Source: an uncultured Paracoccaceae bacterium (lineage in GTDB: Bacteria; Pseudomonadota; Alphaproteobacteria; Rhodobacterales; Rhodobacteraceae). From it: DNA of 64,000 nucleotides. Both the position numbers and the translations under genes were made by a program. Below the pieces are notes generated by a model that was not told the DNA's origin, ran no database searches, and saw nothing but the letters and a program-made list of their open reading frames with translations. The stretch lies in contig CAJJAR010000002.1 of the NCBI GenBank assembly GCA_905182105.1, positions 82,566 to 146,565 of the forward strand. Direction: 5' to 3'. Shown here piece by piece: positions 9,819 through 19,585 of the stretch (the first letter of the stretch is position 1; each line of letters starts with the position of its first letter).

Positions 9819-11189
9819 ATGAACGTGTCTTTTCGGCTAAACGGAAAGGGTGTGGAACTTACCAACGTAAGTGCCACAACAACGCTACTTGACTGGTTGC
9901 GCATAGATCAAAATTTGGCTGGAACAAAAGAGGGCTGCAATGAAGGTGATTGTGGCGCTTGCTCCGTAATGGTTACAGATCAAACAGGTGCCAAAGCCCT
10001 AAACGCCTGCATCTTGTTTCTACCTCAGCTGGACGGCAAAACGATCAGAACGGTCGAAGGAGTTTCAGCACCCGACGGCACACCACACCCCGTCCAAACA
10101 GAGATGATTAATCATCACGGCAGTCAGTGTGGCTTTTGCACACCCGGCTTTGTCGTTTCGATGGCCACAGCGCATTTGAACGGCGACACGGATCACGACG
10201 TGACCCTAGCCGGTAACCTTTGCAGATGCACGGGTTATGCGCCAATCATTCGTGCAGCTGAAGCCGCAGAAAACGCACCAGTCCCTGCGCACATGGTGGA
10301 AATTCCTCCGATATTGCGCGCCGAATCCAAAGAAAAGGATTTAATCCACACAGATTTGGAAGGTTTCGCGAACTGGTATGAGGCCAACCCAGACACAACG
10401 CTGATTGCAGGCGCAACAGATGTCGGCCTTTGGGTGACGAAACACTTTTTGGACCTTGGTCAAACGGCATTTTTGAACCGCATTCCAGAGCTTCGTGGCA
10501 TTTCAGAAACAGATGATGAAATACATGTTGGAGCCATGACAACGCTGACTGAACTCCTTGAAACCATGAAAACAAGATACCCAAGCTTTGCGACCTTGAT
10601 CAAACGATATGGTTCCACCCAAGTTCGTAATGCAGCAACAATTGGCGGCAACATCGCAAATGGATCCCCGATCGGAGACGGATCTCCAGCGCTGATCGCA
10701 CTGGACGCAACGCTTCACCTGCGCAAGGGTAGCAAAACACGCCAAATGCCAATCGCGGACTATTTCATCGAGTATGGCAAACAAGACCGTGACATTGGTG
10801 AGTTTGTGACTGGTGTTTCAATCCCCAAGGTCGCCGACAATTTGCATTGCTACAAACTGTCCAAGCGTTTTGACCAAGATATCTCAGCTGTTTGTGGCTG
10901 CATATGGATCGAAGTCAACGACGATATAATTTCCAGAGTACGCCTCGCCTATGGCGGAATGGCTGGAATTCCAAAGCGTGCAAAGCACGCCGAAGATGCG
11001 TTAAATGGGAAGGACTGGTCAGAAGATACCATTCGTCAGGCAATGGATGAGATGTCAAAGGACTTCACTCCGCTATCAGATATGCGAGCTTCAGCTGAAT
11101 ACCGGATGCAAACGGCTCAGAACATGTTGCTCAGAGTTTGGCATGAGCGAAACGGCGAAACCACATCAGTGCATGAGGTGACAGCATGA
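9819..11189 (+). CDS. xdhA: Xanthine dehydrogenase, iron-sulfur/FAD subunit
   Basis: Electron-transfer subunit of molybdenum xanthine dehydrogenase, which oxidises hypoxanthine and xanthine to urate. The first about 75 residues form the plant-type [2Fe-2S] domain with C40, C45, C48 and C64. The second [2Fe-2S] domain holds C104/C107 (SQCGFCTPGF) and C135/C137 (GNLCRCTGY). From about residue 175 there is the FAD domain (TLIAGATDVGLWVTK, RNAATIGGNIANGSPIGD). The stop overlaps the next start in an ATGA junction, so xdhA and xdhB are coupled. Confidence 0.95.
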   Translation: MNVSFRLNGKGVELTNVSATTTLLDWLRIDQNLAGTKEGCNEGDCGACSVMVTDQTGAKALNACILFLPQLDGKTIRTVEGVSAPDGTPHPVQTEMINHHGSQCGFCTPGFVVSMATAHLNGDTDHDVTLAGNLCRCTGYAPIIRAAEAAENAPVPAHMVEIPPILRAESKEKDLIHTDLEGFANWYEANPDTTLIAGATDVGLWVTKHFLDLGQTAFLNRIPELRGISETDDEIHVGAMTTLTELLETMKTRYPSFATLIKRYGSTQVRNAATIGGNIANGSPIGDGSPALIALDATLHLRKGSKTRQMPIADYFIEYGKQDRDIGEFVTGVSIPKVADNLHCYKLSKRFDQDISAVCGCIWIEVNDDIISRVRLAYGGMAGIPKRAKHAEDALNGKDWSEDTIRQAMDEMSKDFTPLSDMRASAEYRMQTAQNMLLRVWHERNGETTSVHEVTA

Positions 11190-13486
11190 GCATTGCAAAG
11201 CCACTACCCCACGATGCGGCAGCGCTTCATGTAAACGGCAGCGCGAGATACGTTGACGATATCCCAACGCCTCACGGAACACTGCACTTAGCTTTTGGCA
11301 CAAGCCCAATAGCCGTGGGAACACTCAATAGCATGAATCTCGAAACAGTGCGTGCCGCTGAGGGCGTAATCGCAGTCTTAACCGCGGATGATCTGGAATT
11401 TGATTCCGATGTATCACCTTCTGCACATGATGAACCGTTACTGGCCGAGAAAACAGTCGCCTACGTTGGGCAACCTACATTTCTGGTAATCGCAAACTCT
11501 CATACTGCGGCTCGAAAAGCTGCACGGCTTGCGCAATATAATATCACTGACGGCACTCCCATATTCACAATTGAAGAGGCTTTAGCCGCCAATAGCCGTT
11601 TCGAAGACGGGCCCCGCATTTATTCTAAGGGAGATGCCGTGGCGATCCTTGAGACTTCGGCACGTACCATCAACGGTTCCATTACAATGGGTGGGCAAGA
11701 GCATTTCTATCTTGAAGGCCAAGCGGCCCTAGCTTTGCCCGCTGAGAATGGTGACGTATTGGTTCACAGTTCGACCCAACACCCGACTGAAATCCAACAC
11801 AAAGTCGCACATGCAATCGGCAAACCTATGCACGCTGTTCGAGTTGAAACCCGTAGAATGGGAGGAGGGTTTGGCGGCAAAGAAAGCCAGGGTAATGCGC
11901 TCGCTGTCGCTTGTGCAATCGCAGCACTGAAAACGGGAAGGCCCTGCAAAATGCGGTATGATCGCGACGACGACATGATCATAACAGGCAAACGGCACGA
12001 TTTTCGGATCGACTATACCTGTGGTTTTGACAGCGACGGTTTGATCCAAGCCATTGATGTAAAACACTACACCCGTTGTGGCTGGGCGCAAGATTTGTCG
12101 CTGCCTGTTGCTGATCGGGCGATGCTACATGCAGACAATGCCTATAACTTGCCGAACATTCGAATTGAAAGCCACCGCCTAAAAACCAACATTCAAAGTG
12201 CCACAGCCTATCGCGGGTTTGGTGGTCCACAAGGCATGCTTGGAATGGAGCGGATCGTAGATCACATCGCACAAACCTTGGGCATGGACCCCTCAATCGT
12301 TCGTCAAAAAAATTATTATGCCTCCGGCGGGAGTTTGACCGGTAAGATGAAGCCACAGACGACCCCTTATGGGCAAGACGTGACGGATTCAATTATTCTG
12401 GAACTGACAGACACTTTGATGTCTTCATCTGATTATTCCAAACGACGGGCCGCCGTTGATGATTGGAACTCAACCAATTCTATCATCAAGCGCGGCATTG
12501 CTATGACCCCAGTCAAGTTTGGCATTTCATTCACCCTTACACACCTTAACCAAGCAGGCGCTTTGGTTCATGTTTATCAGGACGGATCGATTCATCTGAA
12601 CCATGGCGGTACGGAGATGGGCCAGGGACTGTTCCAAAAGGTTGCTCAGGTAGCGGCTTCGCGATTTGGCGTTCCAATGGATGCAATTAAAATCTCAGCA
12701 ACGGACACAGCCAAGGTTCCCAATACTTCAGCAACGGCCGCATCTTCTGGCACTGATCTGAACGGCATGGCCGTTAAGGTAGCATGTGACAAAATTCGCG
12801 ACCGAATAGCCCAGCACTTTGCCAAGCTACACGATTGCACTGCAACCGACGTCAGTTTTAGCGAAGGTTATGTTCGCGTTGCGGACAAGAATTATACTTT
12901 TTCAGAAGCAGCGCAACTTGCGTATCAGGCTCGGATCAGCCTGTCCGCGACTGGGTTTTACAAAACGCCAGACATCCAATGGGACAGGATAGAGGGGCAA
13001 GGCCGCCCATTCTTTTACTTTGCTTACGGTGCTGCAATTACCGAGGTTGCCGTCGATACCTTAACGGGAGAAAATCGGATACTGCGCACAGATATTTTGC
13101 ATGACGCAGGCGCATCACTCAACCCAGCACTGGATATTGGGCAGATTGAGGGTGGCTATGTTCAAGGGGCGGGCTGGCTGACAACAGAAGAACTAATCTG
13201 GGACCAAAAAGGGCGTTTGCGTACACATGCACCGTCCACCTATAAAATTCCTGCCTGCAGCGATCGGCCCGATATATTCAACGTTGATCTATGGGACGGA
13301 GAGAACCCTGCCGAAACAATCTTTAAATCCAAGGCCGTTGGCGAACCTCCATTTATGCTAGGGGTCTCCGCATTTTTTGCTTTAAGTGACGCAGTCGCAT
13401 CCTGTGGCCCCACTTTTGCTGATCTTCAGGCACCTGCGACAGCCGAGGAGGTGTTAGCTGCTATTGGGCGGACGCAAAATGTTTGA
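11186..13486 (+). CDS. xdhB: Xanthine dehydrogenase, molybdopterin subunit
   Basis: Catalytic Mo-cofactor subunit, 766 residues, close to the usual XdhB length. Conserved segments in order are GSARYVDDIPTPHGTLH, GGQEHFYLEGQAAL, the Mo-binding MGGGFGGKE, AYRGFGGPQGM, GTEMGQGLFQKV, and near residue 715 SKAVGEPPFMLG with the catalytic glutamate in VGEPP. It overlaps xdhA by four bases and xdhC by eight. The cofactor insertase XdhC follows directly. Confidence 0.95.
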   Translation: MSIAKPLPHDAAALHVNGSARYVDDIPTPHGTLHLAFGTSPIAVGTLNSMNLETVRAAEGVIAVLTADDLEFDSDVSPSAHDEPLLAEKTVAYVGQPTFLVIANSHTAARKAARLAQYNITDGTPIFTIEEALAANSRFEDGPRIYSKGDAVAILETSARTINGSITMGGQEHFYLEGQAALALPAENGDVLVHSSTQHPTEIQHKVAHAIGKPMHAVRVETRRMGGGFGGKESQGNALAVACAIAALKTGRPCKMRYDRDDDMIITGKRHDFRIDYTCGFDSDGLIQAIDVKHYTRCGWAQDLSLPVADRAMLHADNAYNLPNIRIESHRLKTNIQSATAYRGFGGPQGMLGMERIVDHIAQTLGMDPSIVRQKNYYASGGSLTGKMKPQTTPYGQDVTDSIILELTDTLMSSSDYSKRRAAVDDWNSTNSIIKRGIAMTPVKFGISFTLTHLNQAGALVHVYQDGSIHLNHGGTEMGQGLFQKVAQVAASRFGVPMDAIKISATDTAKVPNTSATAASSGTDLNGMAVKVACDKIRDRIAQHFAKLHDCTATDVSFSEGYVRVADKNYTFSEAAQLAYQARISLSATGFYKTPDIQWDRIEGQGRPFFYFAYGAAITEVAVDTLTGENRILRTDILHDAGASLNPALDIGQIEGGYVQGAGWLTTEELIWDQKGRLRTHAPSTYKIPACSDRPDIFNVDLWDGENPAETIFKSKAVGEPPFMLGVSAFFALSDAVASCGPTFADLQAPATAEEVLAAIGRTQNV

Positions 13487-14411
13487 TCGCGAAGGACTTA
13501 TTGAAGCATGTAAAGTTCATGGAACAGTAGCACGTGTGGTGATCGCAGATGTTGCTGGGTCCGCGCCCCGCGAAACCGGTGCAGCGATGCTTGTTTGGCA
13601 AGGGGGGCAATCCGGAACGATCGGCGGCGGGACCTTAGAATATGACCTAGTGAAATCTGCACTTTCCGGAAAAGATTGCATGACACGCCATGCTCTGGGC
13701 CCTGACTTGGGCCAATGCTGTGGAGGGTCGGTACACATATTAACTGAAATCTATGACTTGCAGCGCGCCCAATCGTTGGCAGATGATTACATCGTACGTG
13801 GCGCTGGCGAAATACCGTTTAAAGTACAAACTCTCATTTCATCGGCTCGCAATCGCGGGGAAGCCCCACAAACTCGAAGAGTCGGCACATGGTTAATTGA
13901 AAGGGTCCACAAGCCACAGCATGATCTTTGGATTTGGGGAGCTGGACACGTCGGGCGTGCCGTCGTTAATACTATCTCCCCTTTAACAGATTTCAAAATC
14001 ACATGGGTTGATACAAAGCAAGACCGATACCCAGAAGTAATTCCTGGCAGTGTTACAGCCATGCCCGCCCAAAATCCAATTGATGCAATTGCCTATGCTG
14101 AAAAACAGTCCCATCATTTGATCATGACCTTTTCACATGCAATCGATTTAGCGCTTTGCCACGGACTTTTGGCACATGGCTTTGCGACCTGTGGCCTTAT
14201 CGGATCTAAGACAAAATGGGCGCGTTTTAGAAAACGCCTTGTAGCATTAGGCCATCATGAAACGCGAGTTTCAGACATTATGTGCCCAATTGGCGATCCA
14301 GCATTGGGAAAACACCCACAAATGATTGCGATCAGTGTCGCAGATCGGTTAATCAGAAATAGCCTTGGTATCCACGCTCAAGGTTTGCACCCGCAGGAGG
14401 CCTCCACTTGA
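13479..14411 (+). CDS. xdhC: Xanthine dehydrogenase accessory protein XdhC
   Basis: XdhC binds the molybdenum cofactor, promotes its sulfuration and delivers it to the large subunit. The protein shows the XdhC/CoxI N-terminal domain (VVIADVAGSAPRETGAAMLV, GTIGGGTLEYDLVK, LGQCCGGSVHIL) and a C-terminal Rossmann-like domain (LWIWGAGHVGRAVV, GLIGSKTKWARFRKRL, CPIGDPALGKHPQMIAISV). I chose the ATG at 13479, which overlaps the xdhB end by eight bases, over an upstream TTG. The 3' end carries an AGGAGG that serves the next gene. Confidence 0.93.
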   Translation: MFDREGLIEACKVHGTVARVVIADVAGSAPRETGAAMLVWQGGQSGTIGGGTLEYDLVKSALSGKDCMTRHALGPDLGQCCGGSVHILTEIYDLQRAQSLADDYIVRGAGEIPFKVQTLISSARNRGEAPQTRRVGTWLIERVHKPQHDLWIWGAGHVGRAVVNTISPLTDFKITWVDTKQDRYPEVIPGSVTAMPAQNPIDAIAYAEKQSHHLIMTFSHAIDLALCHGLLAHGFATCGLIGSKTKWARFRKRLVALGHHETRVSDIMCPIGDPALGKHPQMIAISVADRLIRNSLGIHAQGLHPQEAST

Positions 14412-15925
14412 CCACTCCCCTATTGTCCCTGCGCGGACTGACCAAAGCCTACCCCGGCGTTGTCGCCAACGATGACGTTAGCCTTGAAATTGGGCGTGGT
14501 GAAATCCACGCGTTGTTGGGTGAAAACGGTGCAGGAAAGTCCACACTGGTCAAAATGATCTATGGTTTGGTCAAACCTGACAGTGGAGCTATGGAATTTA
14601 GCGGGGCAAGCTTTGCGCCCCAAGACCCGCGCACTGCGCGTGCGGGTGGTGTGGGAATGGTATTCCAGCATTTCTCTCTGTTTGATGCCCTAACTGTGGC
14701 TGAAAACATCGCGCTTGGTATGGAGAACGCCCCGGCAATGAGCCAACTTGCTGCGCGCATACGAGAAGTTTCTGAAAGCTATGGTCTTCCCCTTTCGCCA
14801 GATCGAATTGTTGGTGATTTATCCGCTGGTGAACAACAACGTGTCGAGATCATTCGATGCCTTTTGCAGGATCCAAAGTTGTTAATTATGGATGAGCCAA
14901 CATCCGTTTTGACACCTCAAGAAGTCTCCATTTTATTCGAAACGTTGAACAAACTACGTTCTGAAGGTACCGCAATCCTATATATATCTCACAAACTGGA
15001 AGAAATTCGAATACTTTGTGATGCCGCCACAATCTTGCGCTTGGGTAAGGTAGTGGGAACCTGCGTTCCCGCCGAAACTACTGCTCGCGATATGGCTGAA
15101 ATGATGGTTGGAACCACACTAAAGACACCTCAACGAAGCGGTGCCACAGCTGGTGAAGTCATCCTGGAACTCAACAAACTTTCTTTACCTCCGGCTTCGG
15201 CATTTGGAATGCCGCTACGGGAGGTTTCTTTGAGTTTGCGAAAGGGTGAAATCCTAGGGATCGGCGGGGTTGCTGGTAATGGACAAGACGAATTGCTTGG
15301 CGCACTATCGGGGGAAATCCGCGCAAACGAAGGTATGATTGCATACAAGGGCTTGGATATGGCTTCGATGGGTCCCAATGCGCGTCGCGAGATCGGCTTG
15401 TTGAGTGCGCCTGAAGAGCGGCTTGGTCACGCGGCTGCACCAGATATGTCCCTGATTGAAAATGCGCTGTTGACCGGGGCAGTGCGTGAAGGTCTTGTCA
15501 AAGGCGGGATTTTGAATTGGTCTGCAGCACGTGCGTTTGCGGACCAAATTATTGAAGCTTTCGACGTACGAACTCCGAGCGCGGGAAATGCTGCGCGCTC
15601 ATTATCTGGCGGTAATTTGCAGAAATTTGTGATTGGCCGCGAGGTTTTACAACGCCCAGATGTCTTTGTGGTTAACCAACCAACATGGGGTGTTGATGCA
15701 TCAGCGGCAGCGGCAATCAGGCAAGCCTTGTTAGATCTAGCAGAAAGCGGTGCCGCACTAATCGTCATTTCCCAAGACCTTGATGAATTAATGGAAATTT
15801 CAGACCGTTTTGCCACGCTAAACGAGGGACGGCTTAGTCAGCCTAGGCCTGCCATTGGCCTATCCGTTGACGAGATCGGATTGATGATGGGCGGCGCACA
15901 TGATGAGGAGGTAACGCGTGGGTGA
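14408..15925 (+). CDS. ABC transporter ATPase, two-domain, purine/nucleoside (BMP) type
   Basis: Cytoplasmic ATPase of a sugar/nucleoside-type importer, 505 residues with two fused nucleotide-binding domains. Domain 1 has Walker A LLGENGAGKST, signature LSAGEQQRVEI and Walker B LLIMDEPTS. Domain 2 has a degenerate Walker A (GVAGNGQDE), signature LSGGNLQKF and VFVVNQPTWGVD. The start is a TTG sharing bases with the xdhC TGA stop, and an AGGAGG seven bases upstream decides it. Overlap with xdhC implies co-regulation with purine oxidation, so hypoxanthine, xanthine, guanine or their nucleosides are likely substrates. Confidence 0.92.
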   Translation: MTTPLLSLRGLTKAYPGVVANDDVSLEIGRGEIHALLGENGAGKSTLVKMIYGLVKPDSGAMEFSGASFAPQDPRTARAGGVGMVFQHFSLFDALTVAENIALGMENAPAMSQLAARIREVSESYGLPLSPDRIVGDLSAGEQQRVEIIRCLLQDPKLLIMDEPTSVLTPQEVSILFETLNKLRSEGTAILYISHKLEEIRILCDAATILRLGKVVGTCVPAETTARDMAEMMVGTTLKTPQRSGATAGEVILELNKLSLPPASAFGMPLREVSLSLRKGEILGIGGVAGNGQDELLGALSGEIRANEGMIAYKGLDMASMGPNARREIGLLSAPEERLGHAAAPDMSLIENALLTGAVREGLVKGGILNWSAARAFADQIIEAFDVRTPSAGNAARSLSGGNLQKFVIGREVLQRPDVFVVNQPTWGVDASAAAAIRQALLDLAESGAALIVISQDLDELMEISDRFATLNEGRLSQPRPAIGLSVDEIGLMMGGAHDEEVTRG

Positions 15926-15982
15926 TTTTTCAGATCCCTGCGAGGCGGGTTTATTTTGTAAGATGAACGAGGGACTCAGCAC

Positions 15983-17068
15983 ATGATCAGGTTTGAGAAA
16001 AGGCCACAGCCAAGCCAGATATTTTCAATAGCAACGCCACTTTTAGCCGTGCTGACCACTATGTTCTTTGGTGGTCTGCTGTTTGCTATTTTGGGTAAAG
16101 ATCCAGTCCAATCGATTGTCACCATATTTTGGGAACCATTGTTCGGTGAATTTGCATTTTACTACCGGCCGCAATTGCTGATCAAAGGCGCACCATTGGT
16201 ATTGATTGCGATTGGCCTAGCCCTGGGTTTCAAGGCAGGCATTTGGAACATTGGCGCGGAGGGGCAGTACATCATGGGTGCCATTTTTGGTGCTGGCGTC
16301 GGTTTGGCCTTTTATCCGACAGAAAGTATTTTCATTTTTCCCTTGATGATCTTAGCTGGTGCCTTTGGTGGATGGCTCTGGGCAACGATCCCAGCAGTTT
16401 TAAAAATCAAGTTTGGCACCAACGAAATTCTGGTTTCGTTGATGTTGGTATATGTGGCGGAACAATTCTTGGCCTCGATGTCCCTTGGCTTATTAAAGAA
16501 CCCTGAAGGATTTGGGTTTCCTGGTTCTCGAAACTTACAACAATACGACTCTGCTCATAATGCGGACATCATTGCGGGATCAGGTATGCACTGGGGTGTC
16601 GTCGCGGCCCTCATCGCAGTGATCTTTGCCTATGTCTTGCTCTCTCGCCATAGCTTAGGCTTTGCCATTCGGGTAACGGGCGAGGCCCCACGAGCAGCGC
16701 GTTTCGGCGGAGTAAACCCATCTCGCCTTATCCTATTTTGTCTTGGAATCTCGGGGATGCTTGCCGGCCTTGCTGGTATGTTCGAAGTCGCGGGGCCTGC
16801 AGGCCAAATCACAATCGACTTTAATGTTGGGTACGGATTTACCGCAATCATCGTTGCCTTTTTAGGTCGCCTTCATCCCATTGGCATCATGTTTGCGGGC
16901 CTATTGATGGCCTTAACCTATATCGGTGGCGACATCGCTCAAAGCCAACTCCAACTTCCCGCGGCAGCCATTCAGGTTTTCCAAGGCATGTTATTGTTCT
17001 TCCTGTTGGCCTTTGACCTCCTCACCAATTACCGTGTCCGCATCGGATTAAACGAGGTTGCAACATGA
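15983..17068 (+). CDS. ABC transporter permease, nucleoside/BMP family, first subunit
   Basis: Inner-membrane permease of 361 residues with about ten predicted transmembrane segments and the BPD_transp_2 pattern (GLALGFKAGIWNIGAEGQYIMGA, LKIKFGTNEILVSLMLVYVA, VTGEAPRAARFGGVNPSR, YGFTAIIVAFLGRLHPIG). It resembles the YufP/NupB-type partner. It follows the ATPase after a 57-base gap and ends in an ATGA overlap with the small membrane protein, inside the same operon. Confidence 0.9.
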   Translation: MIRFEKRPQPSQIFSIATPLLAVLTTMFFGGLLFAILGKDPVQSIVTIFWEPLFGEFAFYYRPQLLIKGAPLVLIAIGLALGFKAGIWNIGAEGQYIMGAIFGAGVGLAFYPTESIFIFPLMILAGAFGGWLWATIPAVLKIKFGTNEILVSLMLVYVAEQFLASMSLGLLKNPEGFGFPGSRNLQQYDSAHNADIIAGSGMHWGVVAALIAVIFAYVLLSRHSLGFAIRVTGEAPRAARFGGVNPSRLILFCLGISGMLAGLAGMFEVAGPAGQITIDFNVGYGFTAIIVAFLGRLHPIGIMFAGLLMALTYIGGDIAQSQLQLPAAAIQVFQGMLLFFLLAFDLLTNYRVRIGLNEVAT

Positions 17069-17379
17069 CCCGCAGAACTTTCATGCCCCTATTCATGGGT
17101 AGCGCGATGGGTTTAATGATGCTCGTTGTGGCCCATCGCCAATTGACCTCAGTTGATACAATCGGCTTTATCGCCCTTGGGGTCTTCGTTGGCGTCCACT
17201 TGGTTGTAGCTATTCTTGCACTCGCTCTTCCAGTTTGGGCAGCCACACGTAACCCAGCAGTTCACCGTTTTCTGAAACACATTCATCGCCCCAACTTACA
17301 CAACGTCGGATTGATGCTAATTGGTGCGATATTGACAGCATTTACCATGCACACGTGGATACATGGAGGCCTAATCTAA
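17065..17379 (+). CDS. Small membrane protein between the two permease genes
   Basis: A 104-residue protein I do not recognise as a named family. Hydrophobicity suggests about three transmembrane segments (residues roughly 8-22, 32-58 and 80-100), with a basic stretch TRNPAVHRFLKHIHRP before the last. It overlaps the upstream permease by four bases and its TAA overlaps the downstream permease ATG in a TAATG junction, so it is translated as part of the transporter operon. It could be an accessory or stability subunit, or a separate inner-membrane protein that has joined the operon. Confidence 0.75.
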   Translation: MTRRTFMPLFMGSAMGLMMLVVAHRQLTSVDTIGFIALGVFVGVHLVVAILALALPVWAATRNPAVHRFLKHIHRPNLHNVGLMLIGAILTAFTMHTWIHGGLI

Positions 17380-18299
17380 TGGATCTTTCTGCAATCAACC
17401 CCATCATACTAGTTGCCGCTCTCATCAGCGCAGCGACTCCAATCCTTTTGGCCGCTACGGGCGAATTGGTGGCAGAGCGCGCTGGCGTTTTGAACCTTGG
17501 TGTTGAAGGTATGATGATCACTGGTGCTGTTTGCGGGTTTATCATCTCAGTAAATACAGGATCACCAGCTATTGGATTTGTCATGGCTGCAGTGGGAGGG
17601 GGAACCTTATCATTGCTATTCGCCTTCCTAACGCAGGTTGCACTGGCAAACCAGGTTGCCTCAGGCCTCGCTTTAACCCTGTTCGGCCTCGGCATTTCAT
17701 CCCTCATGGGCCAGAACTATGTTGGCATCAAACCACCACGCATGCCGGATGTGAACTTTGGTCCCCTTTCGGACATCCCCGGTCTTGGACCGATCCTGTT
17801 CAGCCACGACCCTATCGTATACGTCGGTCTGCTCATCGTTGCTGGCGTTTGGGCAACCCTCAAATTCACCCGCGCGGGGTTAATTCTGCGGGCCGTTGGT
17901 GAAAACCACGACGCTGCTCACGCGCTTGGGTACAAAGTAAAACGCATTCGCACCCTTGCCATCATGTTTGGCGGCGCCTGTGCAGGCATGGGCGGGGCTT
18001 ACATCTCTCTCATCCGTGTCCCCCAATGGACCGAAGGGATGACAGCAGGCGTTGGCTGGATCGCACTAGCCCTAGTTGTATTTGCGAGCTGGAAACCGTG
18101 GCGCGTATTGCTTGGTGCCTATCTTTTTGGCGGCATCACGCAATTACAACTGAATTTGCAAGGCGCAGGGGTAGCGTTACCTGTCGAATATTTGGCAATG
18201 TCACCTTATATTATTACCATCGTTGTGTTGGTGATTCTATCTGCCGACAAATCTCGTGCTCCGGGGTCACTCGGGCGAATATTCCACGCCTCACAATAG
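17379..18299 (+). CDS. ABC transporter permease, nucleoside/BMP family, second subunit
   Basis: Second inner-membrane permease, 306 residues, of the YufQ/NupC type: ATPILLAATGELVAERAGVLNLGVEGMM, ASGLALTLFGLGISSLMG, LRAVGENHDAAHALGYKVKRIR and TAGVGWIALALVVFASWKPWR. I chose the ATG at 17379 that shares an A with the preceding stop; an in-frame ATG 24 bases upstream would lengthen the overlap and adds no conserved residues. Confidence 0.9.
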   Translation: MDLSAINPIILVAALISAATPILLAATGELVAERAGVLNLGVEGMMITGAVCGFIISVNTGSPAIGFVMAAVGGGTLSLLFAFLTQVALANQVASGLALTLFGLGISSLMGQNYVGIKPPRMPDVNFGPLSDIPGLGPILFSHDPIVYVGLLIVAGVWATLKFTRAGLILRAVGENHDAAHALGYKVKRIRTLAIMFGGACAGMGGAYISLIRVPQWTEGMTAGVGWIALALVVFASWKPWRVLLGAYLFGGITQLQLNLQGAGVALPVEYLAMSPYIITIVVLVILSADKSRAPGSLGRIFHASQ

Positions 18300-18314
18300 A
18301 GGCACACCACGAAT

Positions 18315-18329
18315 GCCCCTCGCTGGGGC
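18315..18329 (+). other. Hairpin between permease and binding-protein genes
   Basis: A GCCCC / GGGGC stem with a five-base loop and no T-run lies in the 52-base gap before the binding-protein gene. Such hairpins often stabilise the downstream part of a transcript. This role is inferred. Confidence 0.4.
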
Positions 18330-18351
18330 CAATACCTATGGGGAAGTACAC

Positions 18352-19425
18352 ATGAAATTCACCAAATTAATGACCGGCGCTGCGCTGGCACTTGGCCTGG
18401 CAACGTCTGCTGTGGCCGAAGACAAAACCAAAGTTGGTTTCGTATTTGTTGGCCCAGTCGGAGACGGCGGCTGGACTTATGAGCACAACAAAGGCCGTTT
18501 GGCTGTTGAAGAAGCATTCGGCGATAAAGTCGAAACTGTATTCGTTGAAAGCGTGGCTGAGGGCCCCGACTCTGAGCGCGTGATGACAGAGATGGCGTTG
18601 AACGGCGCTGATCTGATTTTCACAACGTCCTTCGGCTACATGGACCCAACAATCAACGTTGCCGCCAAATTCCCTAATGTTAAGTTCGAGCACGCAACCG
18701 GCTACAAGCAAGCCGACAACGTGTCCGTATATTCAGCACGCTTCTATGAAGGTCGCGCAATACAAGGCCACATTGCTGGCAAAATGACGAAATCAAACAT
18801 CGTCGGTTACATCGCGTCGTTCCCGATCCCAGAAGTTATCCGTGGAATCAACTCCGCCTACATCCATGCGAAAAAAGTAAACCCAGACGTAGAGTTCAAA
18901 ATAATCTGGGCTTACACATGGTTTGATCCAGCAAAAGAAGCTGATGCTGCTAAGGTTCTAATCGAACAAGGCGCCGACGTTGTTTTGCAGCACACAGATT
19001 CAACCGCACCACAAGCCGCAGCGCAAGACGCAGGCAACGTGATCACGTTCGGTCAAGCGTCTGACATGGGCCAATACGGTCCACTTCCACGCGTGTCATC
19101 CATCATTGATGACTGGGCACCTTACTACATCGCTCGCACCCAAGCAGTCATGGACGGCACGTGGACTTCCACAAGCACATGGGATGGCATTGGCGCTGGC
19201 ATGGTTGGCATCGGTGAAATCTCTGACGCAGTTCCTGCGGACGTGAAAGCCGAAGCATTGGCACTGAAAGCATCGCTTGCTGACGGTTCCTACCACGCAT
19301 TCACTGGCCCGTTGAACAAAGCAGACGGTTCAGCATGGTTGGCGGCAGGCGAAACAGCAAATGACGGCGACTTGGCTGGCATGGGCTTTTATGTTGAGGG
19401 CATCACAGCTGAAATTCCTAATTAA
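18352..19425 (+). CDS. BMP-family ABC transporter substrate-binding protein
   Basis: Periplasmic purine/nucleoside-binding protein of the PnrA/BMP lipoprotein-like family. The ATG at 18352, with a GGGGA ribosome binding site, gives a clean signal peptide (MKFTKLMTGAALALGLATSAVA) cut before EDKTKVGF. The mature part shows VGFVFVGPVGDGGWTYEHNKGR, LIFTTSFGYMDP, FEHATGYKQADNVSVY and VIRGINSAYIHAKKVNP. It has no lipobox cysteine, which is usual in Gram-negatives. It is unusual in being last in its operon rather than first. A strong terminator follows. Confidence 0.92.
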   Translation: MKFTKLMTGAALALGLATSAVAEDKTKVGFVFVGPVGDGGWTYEHNKGRLAVEEAFGDKVETVFVESVAEGPDSERVMTEMALNGADLIFTTSFGYMDPTINVAAKFPNVKFEHATGYKQADNVSVYSARFYEGRAIQGHIAGKMTKSNIVGYIASFPIPEVIRGINSAYIHAKKVNPDVEFKIIWAYTWFDPAKEADAAKVLIEQGADVVLQHTDSTAPQAAAQDAGNVITFGQASDMGQYGPLPRVSSIIDDWAPYYIARTQAVMDGTWTSTSTWDGIGAGMVGIGEISDAVPADVKAEALALKASLADGSYHAFTGPLNKADGSAWLAAGETANDGDLAGMGFYVEGITAEIPN

Positions 19426-19447
19426 CTTAGGCTAAGCTCAAACGACG

Positions 19448-19478
19448 AAAGGCTCCGATGTATTTCGGGGCCTTTTTT
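19448..19478 (+). terminator. Rho-independent terminator of the xdh-purine transporter operon
   Basis: An 11-bp stem AAAGGCTCCGA / TCGGGGCCTTT (one T-G wobble) with a six-base loop is followed by a run of T. It closes the operon starting at xdhA. Confidence 0.92.
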
Positions 19479-19585
19479 ATTTAAGATGCGAACACTCGAA
19501 ACCCAGCGAAGTAGTCCACCCAAAGGCTTGCAAACAGGACGTACACATTCGATATGAAGCACAAAGAAATAAGCCAATATACTTC

